Source: Harmonia axyridis (taxonomy: Eukaryota; Arthropoda; Insecta; Coleoptera; Coccinellidae). From it: DNA of 64,000 nucleotides. Where the stretch lies: assembly GCF_914767665.1 (NCBI RefSeq), contig NC_059508.1, forward strand, positions 22,604,001 through 22,668,000, read 5' to 3'. Shown in pieces: positions 20,917 through 32,544 of this stretch. The notes beneath the pieces were generated by a model, which worked only from the letters and a program-made list of their open reading frames with translations, was not told the DNA's origin and searched no databases. The translations under genes and the position numbers were made by a program. The first letter of the stretch is position 1; the number at the start of each line of letters is the position of its first letter.

Positions 20917-21480
20917 CCATATTAGGTATATGGCTCGACCTGTACATAGTTAAGAAGAAGAAAAATATTCTATGTTCGTCAACCATGATGGGTTGACACA
21001 TTGTAAGTAACCTCAGTTTAGCGAACATTCTTTCAAGAGTTACTTTATAAACAGTTGTTGAAGTGATATTTCTAGTGGAAAGTTTCATGTTTGAATAGAA
21101 AATTGTTTGAATATGGAGGTAATTTTTTTAATACTAGCTTAGGGTTGTTTTAATTTATTCGAATCTTTTCAAATATCAGTTATATTTCATGTAGTTAGTT
21201 TTTTTTTATCGGTTTATGGATTTTCAACCATCATAACAAAAAATTTATTACAATTCATGAAATTTCGACTTTTTAGTTTGTTTTCATGTTTTCTGGAAGT
21301 CATAGACTACTCCATTCAATGAGAAATTGCAGTTTTCCTTAGTTGAAGTTTTTCCTCGAAATCTCCTCAAGTATGGAATTTGCTTGAGACCCCTCTCTTT
21401 TTATATCTACGTAAAATTGACTGAATGAACAAAAAAATATGCGGCGCACGCGCACTTCTATATTTTACCCAATAGACAAA

Positions 21481-21616
21481 GGGCCAGTTGCACCATTTGC
21501 CTAAACATTAATTAAAAATTTAAACGTTGATTACTCTATGATTTCTCGAAAGAAATCAGAAATTAATCATTGTTTAAATTTTAATCAATGTTTAGGCAAA
21601 TGGTGCAACTTGCCCC
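21481..21616. mobile_element. Palindromic MITE, copy 4
   Basis: Same fold-back; the right terminus reads ACTTGCCCC with one mismatch to the left, and the hairpin centre (CTCGAAAGAAA) also carries a change. Confidence 0.8.
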
Positions 21617-23391
21617 TAATATTAGGTATATGGCTCGATCTGTACATAGTTAAGAAGAAGAAAAATATTCTATGTTCGTCAACCATGCCGGGTTGACAAA
21701 TTGTAAGTAACCTCAGTTTAGCGAACATTCTTCAAAGAGTTACTTTATTAACAGTTGTTGAAGTGATATTTCTAGTGGAAAGTTTCATGTTTTAATAGTT
21801 AATTGCTTGAATATGGAGGTAATTTTTTTAATACTAGCTTAGGGATATTTTCATTTATTCGAATATTTTCAAATATCAATTATATTTTATGTAGTTGGTT
21901 TTTTTTATTGGTTTATGAATTTTCAACTTTCAAAACGAAAAATTTATTACAATTCAAGAAATTTCGACTTTTTAGTTTCTTTTCATGTTTTCTGGAAGTC
22001 ATAGACTACTCCATTCAATGAGAAATTGCAGTTTTCCTTAGTTGAAGTTTTTCCTCGAAATCTCTTCAAGTATAGAGTTTGCTTGAGACCCCTCTCTTTT
22101 TATATCTACGTAAATTTGACTGAATGAATAAAAAAATTAAGATTTTTCCGAAAAACTTTTCATTAGGTATCTATAGGAATCTCTTCAACTTATGAACTGT
22201 TCAGCTTATACTAAAGTATTGCCATATAACTGAAATTATCATCAACCAAGCTATCTGATAATGCAATAATATACTGGGTGTGCCGTTTGAAATAAGGAGG
22301 TAGTAATCTGAAATTGATTAAATTTTCAGCACAAAATTATTATTAGTTTTCCATAAACAATAAGCCATCGCGGTGAATCACTCTGTACATCATTATCATT
22401 CAGCCTTCTGCTTCCACTGAGGGATATAAATTTCGCCTTACTGGTTTATGACTGTTTTGCAATTATCTCTGGCCAAGCGTTTTTATAGACTATTTCAAGG
22501 GACTTTGGATATACTATATACAGAAATATTATAATTTCCAAAATGATTTCCACTATTATATTGTTATTTTTTTTTTCAGAATCTACATTTCTTGGAGTTA
22601 ACTCAGTTAGAAGAAGAAGAGGTATTATTAATAATATATTATTTACCAATTCTAGTGAATACAAATTACCCTGTAGAGTTAAACAAAAATTTTCTGCAAG
22701 TAAGTATAGAGATCTTAAAAGAATTATTCATGGTCAATATGAATATGTAATATAATAATGAATCAACTAATATCAACTTTTTCAGAAAATGAGTGTAGAA
22801 AATCTGTAATCAATTACAATGGATTATCAATTACAAAACCTTTTATCCAGAATGAGAAGACAGGAAAACATTCGAAACCTTCAACTCCCCCTAGTTCAGC
22901 TGTAAAAACAGTTGAAATTAATGCAAGAGATAATACAGAGATAATCAAAAATGATACAATTTCCAATAGGACAATTGAAAAAATTGAAAGTAGCATCTCG
23001 AATAAAAATGAATCTAAAATTGAGGAGCCCACAGTAAATGTATGGAAAAAATCATGGGCTAGTCTATTTGATAAAGATATTAAAACAATATCGAATGAGA
23101 AAATAGACAATAAAATTAATGATTCACATGTAACACCTTTAAAACATACAAAAGTAGTCAAAAAAATAGATTCAGCCACTCATATGTTAGGAGGTCAGTT
23201 CAAAACCATATCTTTTTTTATATATTCATCTTACTTTCAACTAACAATTTGCTTACATCTACAGTAGATAATTATTTTACTTAGTTGAACCCATTTTACT
23301 CGATGAAAAGTGGAATGCTTTGGTTTTCACCTACAGATATCAGTGAAAATTTAAGTTTCTATCATGGTTAGTAATATTTTTAAATTTTCAG

Positions 23392-23593
23392 AATTTCTCA
23401 AGAACTATTAAATTGCTGGGACGCAAACCAGTTTTAAATCCAGGTGTTTACGAAACAAAAGTAACTTTTGTTATATAAACTCAATATTACAAGCCTTACT
23501 TGCTTGCCCACCACTTTGTAATCTCCTCAAACGGCTATCAGAGAACTTCACTCACAATGATGCACTGAAATCAATAACAATGAGTGAAAATAT
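23392..23593 (+). pseudogene. Usp10: Usp10 copy C Cys-box exon with premature stop
   Basis: Borders TTTTCAG/AA and AT/GTAAGT. It reads [49 protein letters not shown]. The catalytic Cys and following Tyr are present, 20 codons after the in-frame TAA. The stop is identical in position and base change to that of copy B. Confidence 0.9.
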
Positions 23594-23673
23594 GTAAGTA
23601 TAAATTAATATAATTTGCAACTTTGATTGAATAACAATTTTATATATGTATTTTTATTATTCAACTAATCCAG

Positions 23674-24631
23674 GTGTATATTTATGAATAACTTCGATAA
23701 TCTGCCCAATGTAAGACGCAAGTCACGTTCAAAAAAGAAGAACAAGAAGCAAACTTTCGTCAATATAGACAATGGCAATTCGTTTGAGGCCTCATCGTTT
23801 TATACGATGCTAAACGAAACACGTAGCGATTCTTTCCTTGTTGAAGGCCGACAAGAAGACGCCAAAGAATTCTTGGGCCTTCTGTTGAATGGACTCAATG
23901 TTGAAATGATGGGAATAATGAAATTGATTAGCCATGACGAAAATATTCAAGCAGCTAAAAAAGAAGTGAAAATAGATGTGGATGATTGGAAAGTTATTGG
24001 TCCTAGGAACGAAGGGAATGTAACAAGAGAAATACAGATGGACAAGACACCGATTAGTGATATATTCGGAGGACTTCTCTGTTCAAGAATCCATAAAACC
24101 GGAGACGAAACTTCGGAAAATATTGAACCATTCCTAACATTGCCATTAAATATTAAGAAAGCAAATAACATAGCTCAAGCATTAGAAGGCCTTACAACCA
24201 AGAACAAACTAGAGGGTCTAACATCATCGAAAACGAAAGAAACGGTTGAAGCATGGCAGCAAGTGATGATAGAGAAGTTGCCTGTAGTTTTAGTATTACA
24301 TTTGAAATGCTTCGAATACAGAATGAATGGCTGCACTGAAATAATGAAGACTATAGAATTTCCCATCAATCTGCAGATTGATTCTAAAATATTATCTGGA
24401 AGGACGAATACTTCAGCGGAGAGACAATATAAATTAATATCTGTAGTATACCATGTAGGAAAGGAGGCCAGCTATGGGCATTATATAGCAGATACTTTCC
24501 ATTCGGGGTATAATACATGGTTGAGGTTTGATGACTCTAAAATAAACAGAGTTACGGAAGAAGATGTTCTTAAACGTCAGGGAGATAGAGTTCCTTATTT
24601 ATTATTTTATCGAAGGAGTGATACGGTGTGA
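23674..24631 (+). CDS. Usp10: Usp10 copy C last exon, intact, with altered QEDAEEF motif
   Basis: Open throughout; the internal Met at 23,684 gives 315 codons, ending in YLLFYRR. The His box is SYGHY with His at 24,479-24,481, and RFDD follows. The conserved GRQEDAEEFLG reads GRQEDAKEFLG because codon 23,864-23,866 is AAA (Lys). GLNDEMM has become GLNVEMM. These changes at family-conserved positions fit loss of constraint. The Cys lies on the preceding exon behind a stop codon, so no active protease is expected. Confidence 0.8.
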
Positions 24632-24776
24632 AGTGTAAAGATTCATTGATACAGTTGTTAATTTGTACAGATTAGATTTAAGGATGCTGAACATTGTAAT
24701 ATTTTTCTGTTGTTTCATGAGTGATGCCATGAATTGTATTTCGGGAGAATATGATAAATTGACTATACAATGTTAT

Positions 24777-24778
24777 AT

Positions 24779-24860
<82 letters not shown>
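24777..24860. repeat. TA dinucleotide microsatellite, expanded
   Basis: About 40 TA units in the 3' untranslated region of Usp10 copy C, roughly twice the length of the homologous tract in copy B. Confidence 0.96.
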
Positions 24861-24861
<1 letters not shown>

Positions 24862-24864
24862 AAA

Positions 24865-24887
24865 AATAAATATTATATTTTAATAAA
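24865..24887 (+). terminator. Poly(A) signals of Usp10 copy C
   Basis: Two AATAAA hexamers (24,865-24,870 and 24,882-24,887) lie about 240 nt after the stop codon. Equivalent signals occur on the minus strand downstream of copies A and B. Confidence 0.6.
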
Positions 24888-26432
24888 CGAACTTTGTATG
24901 AATGTAAAATTTTGTTTGTTTTTTTGAAGAAATTTCTTTTCCTAAAACTTAAATTAAATTTTTATAAGAACTACGATCTCAGAAAGGAAAAGAAGGTCGT
25001 CTTCGTGAAAATTCCAATAAACCATTAACAGTATCAGCTATTTCAGGACTTTGGACTCTTTATTCCTTTTTCTTTGCTCTTGAAATCAGGTGAATTTCGC
25101 TCAATGTAATGAAAAAAACTTGACCAAACTTTATAATTTCCCCCTGTGTTCAGCGGCGCTACGTTCTCCTACTTCTGTAATCTAGATAAATGAGGATATT
25201 TTGGAAGATCGTACCTCATGCACTCGAATCATGTAATTTTTTTTTGTTTCACAAAAATCATAAATATACCAGTCATGAACTCTGAATTAACCTATATCTT
25301 TAATGACCCAAAACAAAACACTCATTAATTTCCGTTTTATAACCTATTATTCCTTTTCCTGGGTCAGAACAATTTTTTTGGAGAATTCTCGTCTCTGATT
25401 ACTATAAAATTTCTTTCTTCTATTGGTCATCTAATTCACTTGAAAATCAAAACTTAGTTGAATAATTACTCAAAAAAAAGATCTGTCCAAGGTCAGATTG
25501 GATTTCTTTAAATTTTATCATCCTGGATATTAGACATGAGAACTCAGAATATATTGAATTTCTCTCTTACTACAGTTAAAGGTCTGTGCTTATAATTTAC
25601 ATCTGGTGTACGCTAATAGTTTCGATTGTCTGGGATACCAACTATTCAATGGCATAGGCCTTTATTTGGTAACATTTTGGATGTTCCACCATTTACTAAT
25701 GTACATGCCTAAAACCTCTAGAATTTGCTTCTGAATAAGGATTGGTCAAGTCTATTCAATTCTTTTACATTTTTAGACCTCAGATTTAAAAGAATAGAAA
25801 AATTCGTCGTTTCGCAATTCAGAATCAAACAATAATTGACCAATGAAATAGAGTAATGTCTAGAAATGACAATGCATATGAAATATGGAAGCAAGGTTTC
25901 AAATGAATAAACTCTGCAATCGATTAAAAAGACGGCATTAAATTTCGAATGTAGAATCTTATATTGTTATTATTAGAACTCTATATTGCTTAATTCATAT
26001 GTTAGAATCTTATATTCAATTTTTATATTTTTTTATTTAAAAAATCCCAGTTCTATTCATGTTTCTTTGGACGAATACCAGATTCTACTATGAAATGAAT
26101 AATTACAATTCAATTGTATCTATCAATTTCAACATATGTGATCTCCAATTTCAATATCTTTTTTCAATTATTCCTGAAAAGTGATCATTCAAACTTTCAT
26201 TCGTAACTTCACAAATAATTAATTACTCAACTATCTAATCATCATCAGTGAATAGTAACGAATATTCATAAATATCAACTACTCACTGAATAGAAAACTA
26301 TTCACTGAATAGCTAGAAGGCTAATTTCTTAGAGTATATTCTATGTTCTAAGGTAAATTTCATAGAAAACTTCAAAAAGGATGAAAGTGTGGCGGCTTCT
26401 CATAAAGCTCCACATAGCAACAATAAACACAG
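24888..26432. other. Non-coding spacer, fourth copy
   Basis: Reverse counterpart of about 366-1,910 and 6,790-8,340; no gene seen. It includes the sequence that was cut to form the edges of satellite array 1 (homologous to 11,426-11,963). Confidence 0.65.
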
Positions 26433-26514
26433 CATTCGGTAGCCTAGACGTTAAGAGGTAGAATCACTCACCGAGATGCGACAAGGTGCCGGGTTCGAGT
26501 CCCGGCGGCTCCCG
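26433..26514 (+). tRNA. tRNA-like element, copy 4
   Basis: The A box TAGCCTAG and B box GGTTCGAGTCC are intact; the anticodon-side base matches copy 2 (GAATC). Same non-pairing acceptor ends as the other copies. Confidence 0.7.
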
Positions 26515-26533
26515 ATAATAATAAATTCCCCAA

Positions 26534-26609
26534 GCGTCTGTGACACGGCACACAGAATTATACCAAAGTCACACTGATGAGTCCGGTGTGTGTGCCAGGG
26601 ACGAAACGC
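26534..26609 (+). ncRNA. Hammerhead ribozyme, copy 4 (loop I change)
   Basis: Core and all three stems are identical to copy 3. Loop I reads GGCACACAGA in place of GGCACACACA, which breaks one of the ten possible loop I-loop II pairs. Predicted cleavage is after C 26,538. Confidence 0.88.
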
Positions 26610-27260
26610 ATAAGTAGGCATATGTGCTATCCAACAAAAGTATGTTCGCTTTCTTGGGTTGGCAGATCGAATGTCCCTATTATCGGGAACAAAAAATAAT
26701 TTCGGAAATTTGTACATTGGTCGGGAGACACAAAAATAATATTAAAGTAAATATAAAAATTTAACATAATTGTTATATTCCGCTGAAGATCGAAATGTCG
26801 AAATATCAACAGAAAATGGTTTTCTCATTACCTATGTTATAATTATCAACAGAATTCAATATTTATTTTTCAGCTTGCCACATCTATCAGCATCAATTAT
26901 AACCATATATAAGGGGTACATTTGTATTCATCTATGAATATAACCACGCTTAAAATGAAACCACGGAATGCAGATTACAGAAACCACAAAATACAAATAT
27001 ACCCTCTAGCTACACTAGCGCCTTCTATTTATCCTGTCCGCTGGACACTTTTTCATTGCGAACTGTGGACCATAGATTACAATGAAATTAAGCTGGAAAT
27101 GAAGAAACGAAATACAGATAATTTTGTGGGATTGGAATTTTTTATTTCGAGCACAGTTTAGAAATTATCTGTTTGAAAATTATTATTATTATTATATATA
27201 TTATTATTGAAATTTAATATGAGGCGCACGCGCACTTCTATATTCTACCTAATAGACTAA

Positions 27261-27396
27261 GGGCCAGTTGCACCATTTGCCTAAACATTAATTAAAAATT
27301 TAAACGTTGATTACTTTATGATTTCTCAAGAGAAATCAGAAATTAATCAATGTTTGAATTTTAATCAATGTTTAGGCAAATGGTGCAACTGGCCCC
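27261..27396. mobile_element. Palindromic MITE, copy 5, with CTAA flanks
   Basis: Intact GGGCCAGTTGCACC/GGTGCAACTGGCCC ends. CTAA lies immediately left (27,257-27,260) and right of the element, the same duplication as in copy 2 read on the other strand. Confidence 0.84.
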
Positions 27397-27960
27397 TAAT
27401 ATAAGGTATATGGCTCGACCTGTACATAGTTAAGACGAAGAAAAATATTCTATGTTCGTCAACCATGCCGGGTTGACAAATTGTAAGTAACCTCAGTTTA
27501 GCGAATATTCTTCCAAGAGTTACTTTATAAACAGTTGTTGAAGTGATATTTCTAGTGGAAAGTTTCATGTTTAAATAAAAAATTGTTTGAATATGGAGGT
27601 CATTTTTTTAATACTAGCTTAGGGTTGTTTTAATTTATTCGAATATTTTCAAATATCAGTTATATTTCATGTAGTTAGTTTTTTTTTATTGGTTTATGGA
27701 TTTTCCACCATCATAACGAAAAATTTATTACAATTCATGAAATTTCGACTTTTGAGTTTCTTTTCATGTTTTCTGGAAGTCATAGACTACTCCATTCAAT
27801 GAGAAATTGCAGTTTTCCTTAGTTGAAGTTTTTCCTCGAAAACTCCTTAAGTATAGAATTTGCTTGAGACCCCTCTCTTTTTATATCTACGTAAAATTGA
27901 CTGAATGAACAAAAAAATATGCGGCGCACGCGCACTTCTATATTTCACCCAATAGACAAA

Positions 27961-28096
27961 GAGCCAGTTGCACCATTTGCCTAAACATTAATTAAAAATT
28001 TAAACGTTGATTACTCTATGATTTCTCAAGAGAAATCAGAAATTAATCAATGTTTAAATTTTAATCAATGTTTAGGAAAATGGTGCAACTTGCCCC
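27961..28096. mobile_element. Palindromic MITE, copy 6
   Basis: Both ends are mutated (GAGCCAGTTG at left, ACTTGCCCC at right), and one arm has AGGAAAATGG for AGGCAAATGG. Otherwise the fold-back is retained. Confidence 0.78.
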
Positions 28097-28885
28097 TAAT
28101 ATTAGGTATATGGCTCGACCTGTACATAGTTAAGAAGAAGAAAAATATTCTATGCTCGTCAACCATGCCAGGTTGACAAATTGTAAGTAACCTCAGTTCA
28201 GCGAACATTCTTCCAAGAGTTACTTCTTAAACAGTTGTTGAAGTGATATTTCTAGTGGAAAGTTTCATGTTTAAATAGTTAATTGTTTGAATATGGGGGT
28301 AATTTTTTTAATACTAGCTTAGGGTTATTTTCATTTATTCGAATATTTTCGAATATCAGTTATATTTCATGTAGTTATTTTTTTATTGGTTTATGAATTT
28401 TCAACTCTCTTAACGAAAAATTTATTACAATTCAAGAAATTTCGACTTTTTAGTTTCTTTTCATTTTTTCTGGAAGTCATAGACTACTCCATTCAATGAG
28501 AAATTGCAGTTTTCTTTAGTTGAAGTTTCTCCTCGAAAACTCTTCAAGAATAGAGTTTGCTTGAGACCCCTCTCTTTTTATATCTACGTAAAATTGACTG
28601 AACGAATAAAAAAATATAGATTTTTCCAAAAAACTTTTCATTAGATATCTATAGGAATCTCTCCAACTTATGAACTGTTCAGCTTATACTCAAGTATTGC
28701 CATATTGCTGAAATTATCATCAACCAAGCTATCTGATAATGCAATCATATACTGGGTGTGCCGTTTGAAATAAGTAGGTAGTAATCTGAAATTGTTAAAA
28801 TTTTCAGCAGAAAATTATTATTAGTTTTCCATAGACAATAAGCCATCGCGGTGAATCACCCTGTACATCATTATCATTATCATTA

Positions 28886-31800
28886 GAGTGTCAAGCTTTC
28901 GTCCCTGTGCAATACGATGAAAAGTGTTAGAATGAGAAACATTGAAGAAAATAACAAACGAATGAAATCAACAGTAGAAGTCAGTCGAGCATTTGTGGTT
29001 ACAGCAGCAATTGACCTTACCACGTGGGAGATTATAGCTACCTGCGTGACATCCGAGTCCATGAAAATCAACAATGTGGAATGGCTTACTTGGATAATTG
29101 TTCATCAAAAAGAAAAAAGAGAATGAAAACAAACCCTTGTGGTTTCCTTAGACACGTGTGTCAAGCTTTCGTCCCTGTGCAATACGATGAAAAGTGTTAG
29201 AATGAGAAACATAAAAGGAAATAACAAACAAATGAAATCAACAACAGAAGTCAGTCGTGCATTTGTGGTTACAGCAGCAATTGACCTTACCACGTGGGAG
29301 ATTAAAGCTACCTGCGTGACATCCGAGTCCAAGAAAATCAACAATGTGGAATGGCTTACTTGGATAATTGTTCATTAAACAAAAAGAAGGGAATAAGAAC
29401 AGTCCCTCATAACAAAGTGGTTTCCTTAGACACGTGTGTCAAGCTTTCGTCCCTGTGCAATACGATGAAAATTGTTAGAATGAGAAACATAGAAGGAAAT
29501 AACAAACAAATGAAATCAACAACAGAAGTCAATCGTGCATTCGTGGTTACAGCAGCAATGGACCTTACCACGTGGGAGATTATAGCTACCTGCGTGACAT
29601 CCGAGTCCAAGAAAATCCACAATGTGGAATGGCTTACTTGGATAATTGTTCATTAAACAAAAAGAAGGGAATAAGAACAGTCCCTTAAACCAAAGTGGTT
29701 TCCTTGGACACGTGGGTCAAGCTTTCGTTCCCAAGCAATACGATGAAAAGTGTTAGAATGAGAAACATTGAAGAAAATAACAAACGAATGAAATCAACAA
29801 CAGAAGTCAGTCGAGCATTTGTGGTTACAGCAGCAATTGACCTCACCACGTGGGAGATTATAGCTACCTGCGTGACATCCGAGTCCAAGAAAATCAACAA
29901 TGTGGAATGGCTTACTTGGATAATTGTTCATCAAAAAGAAAAAAAGGAATGAGAACAAACCCTTGTGGTTTCCTTAGACACGTGTGTCAAGCTTTCGTCC
30001 CTGAGCAATACGATGAAAAGTGTTAGAATGAGAAACATAGAAGGAAATAACAAACAAATGAAATTAACAACAGAAGTCAGTCATGCATTTGTGGTTACAG
30101 CAGCAATTGACCTTACCACGTGGGAGATTATAGCTAGCTGCGTGACATCCTAGTCCAAGAAAATCAACAATGTGGAATGGGAATAAGAACAGTCCCTCAT
30201 ACCAATGTGGCTTCCTTAGACACGTAAGTCAAGCTTTCGTCCCTGTGCAATACGATAAAAAGTGTTAGAATGAGAAACATAGAAGGAAAAAGCAAACAAA
30301 TGAAATCAACAACAGAAGTCAGTCGTGCATTTGTGGATACAGCAGCAATTGAACTTACCACGTGGGAGATTATAGCTAACTGCGTGACATCCGAGTCCAA
30401 GAAAATCAACAATGTGGAATGGCTTACTTGGATAATTGTTCATTAAACAAAAAGAAGGGAATAAGAACAGTCCTTATACCAAAGTTGTTTCCTTAGACAC
30501 GTGGGTCAAGCTTTCGTCCCTGTGCAATACGATGAAAAGTGTTAGAATGAGAAACATTGAAGAAAATACCAAACGAATGAAATCAACAACAGAAGTCAGT
30601 CGAGCATTTGTGGTTACAGCAGCAATTGACCTCACCACGTGTGAGATTATAGCTACCTGCGTGACATCCGAGTCCAAGAAAATCAACAATGTGGAATGGC
30701 TTACTTGGATAATTGTTAATTAAACAAAAAGAAGGGAATAAGAACAGACCCTTATACCAATGTGATTTCTTTAGACACGTGTGTCAAGCTTTCGTCCCTG
30801 TGCAATACGATGAGAAGTGTTAGAATGAAAAACATTGAAGGAAATAACAAACAAATGAACAACAGAAGTCAGTCGTGCATTTGTGGTTACAGCAGCAATT
30901 GACCTTACCACGTGGGAGATTATAGCTACCTGCGTGACATCCGAGTCTAAGAAAATCAACAATGTGGAAAGGCTTATTTTGATAATTGTTCATTAAACAA
31001 AAAGAAGGGAATAAGCACAGTCCCTTATACCAAATTGGTTTCCTTAGACACGTGTGTCAAGCTTTCGTCCCTGTGCAATACGATGAAAAGTGTTAGAATG
31101 AGAAACATTGAAGAAAATAACAAACGAGTGAAATCAACAACAGAAGTCAGTCGTGCATTTGTGGTTACAGCAGCAATTGACCTTAACACGTGGGAGATTA
31201 TAGCTACCTGCGTGACATCGTAGTCCAAGAAAATCAACAATGTAGAATGGCTCACTTGGATAATTGTTCATCAAAATGAAAAAAGGGAATAAGAACAGTC
31301 CCTTATACCAAAGTGGTTTCCTTAGACATGTGTGTCAAGCTTTCGTCCCTGTGCAATACGACGAAAAGTGTTAGAATGTGAAACATTGAAGAAAATAACA
31401 AACAAATGAAATCAACAACAGAAGTCAGTCGTGCATTTGTGGTTACAGCAGCAATTGACCTTACCACGTGGGAGATTATAGCTACCTGCGTGACATCCGA
31501 GTCCAAGAAAATCAACATTGTGGAATGGCTCACTTGGATAATTGTTCATCAAAATGAAAAAAGGGAATAAGAACAGTCCCTTATACCAAAGTGGTTTCCT
31601 TAGACACGTGTGTCAAGCTTTCGTCCCTGTGCAATACGATGAAAAGTGTTAGAATGTGAAACATTGAAGAAAATAACAAACGAATGAAATCAACAACAGA
31701 AGTCAGTCGTGCATTTGTGGTTACAGCAGCAATTGACCTAACCACGTGGGAGGTTATAGCTCCCTGCGTGACATCCGAGTCCAAGAAAATCAACAATGTG

Positions 31801-32540
31801 GAATGGCTTACTTGGATAATTGTTCATCAAAAAGAAAAAAGGGAATGAGAACAAACCCTTGTGGTTTCCTTAGACACGTGTGTCAAGCTTTCGTCCCTGT
31901 GCAATACGATGAAACGTGTTAGAATGAGAAACATAGAAGGAAATAACAAACAAATGAAATTAACAACAGAAGTCAGTCGTGCATTTGTGGTTACAGCAGC
32001 AATTGACCTTACCAGGTGGGAGATTATAGTTAGCTGCGTGACATCCTAGTCCAAGAAAATCAACAATGTGGATTGGCTTACTTGGATAATTGTTCATCAA
32101 AAAGAAAAAAGGGAATAAGAACAGTCCCTCATACCAATGTGGCTTCCTTTGACACGAAAGTCAAGCTTTCGTCCCTGTGTAATACGATGAAAAGAGTTAG
32201 AATGAGAAACATTGAAGGAAATAACAAACAAATGAAATCAACAACAGAAGTCAGTCGTGCATTTGTGGTTACAGCAGCAATTGACCTCACGACGTGGGAG
32301 ATTATAGCTACCTGCGTGACATTCGAGTCCAAGAAAATCAACAATGTGGAATGGCTTACTTGGATAATTGATCATTATACAGAAAGAATGGAATAAGAAC
32401 AGTTCCTTATACCGATGTGGTTTCCATAGACACGTGTGTCAAGCTTTCGTCCCTGTGCAATACGATGAAAAGTGTTAGAATGAGAAACATTGAAGAAAAT
32501 AACAAACAAATGAAATCAACAACAGAAGTCAGTCGTGCAT
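28886..32540 (-). repeat. Satellite array 2, 278-bp monomer, reverse orientation
   Basis: About 13 monomers of the same family as array 1 in the opposite orientation. The left edge is at about 28,886, where the Usp10 upstream flank, ending in repeated CATTAT motifs, runs into a monomer just before AAGCTTTCGTCC. Several monomers are shortened in the T-rich linker (near 30,180 and 30,850). Confidence 0.95.
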
Positions 32541-32544
32541 TTGT
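32538..32544. other. Satellite orientation switch with 7-bp microhomology
   Basis: A reverse-orientation monomer reads GTCGTGCATTTG up to here, and a forward-orientation monomer continues as CATTTGTTTGTTATTTCC. CATTTGT belongs to both, so the inversion joined at a shared 7-mer. Confidence 0.88.

Larger units (their letters stand above)
20743..22140. repeat. Tandem ~700-bp direct repeats, inverted copy 1
   Basis: Counterpart of 4,602-6,003 in reverse. The GC-rich block GGCGCACGCGCA marks the start of each unit at 20,743 and 21,443, 700 bp apart. Each unit contains a MITE. Confidence 0.85.
22580..24631 (+). pseudogene. Usp10: Usp10 copy C, 5' part broken, 3' exon intact
   Basis: Plus-strand exons: 22,580-22,699, 22,786-23,193, 23,392-23,593 and 23,674-24,631; introns are 86, 198 and 80 bp. 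Exon 1 carries the same 4-nt deletion as copy B and leaves frame after LTQLEEEE. Exon 2 contains SWASLF and is open, but its donor is GTCAGT where copies A and B have GTGAGT. Exon 3 has TAA at 23,409-23,411 before the Cys codon at 23,469-23,471. The last exon is open. The combination rules out a normal USP10 product. AATAAA signals follow at 24,865 and 24,882. Confidence 0.92.
27223..28620. repeat. Tandem ~700-bp direct repeats, inverted copy 2
   Basis: GC-rich GGCGCACGCGCA blocks at 27,223 and 27,923 mark the two unit starts, 700 bp apart. The second unit runs to the flank that joins satellite array 2. Confidence 0.85.
18729..28885. repeat. Inverted copy of the Usp10 segmental duplication
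   Basis: Reverse-complement collinear with 1-11,205 for about 1.6 units: spacer, tRNA-like/hammerhead pair, two ~700-bp repeats, Usp10 copy C, spacer, second tRNA-like/hammerhead pair, two ~700-bp repeats, then satellite. The two hammerheads are 6,479 bp apart, against 6,422 bp in the direct copies. The left edge joins satellite array 1 at 18,729 and the right edge joins array 2 at about 28,886. Confidence 0.92.

Noticed and set aside
24663..24869. 68-codon frame with an IYIYIY repeat
   Set aside because: It is the TA microsatellite in the Usp10 3' untranslated region read as codons.
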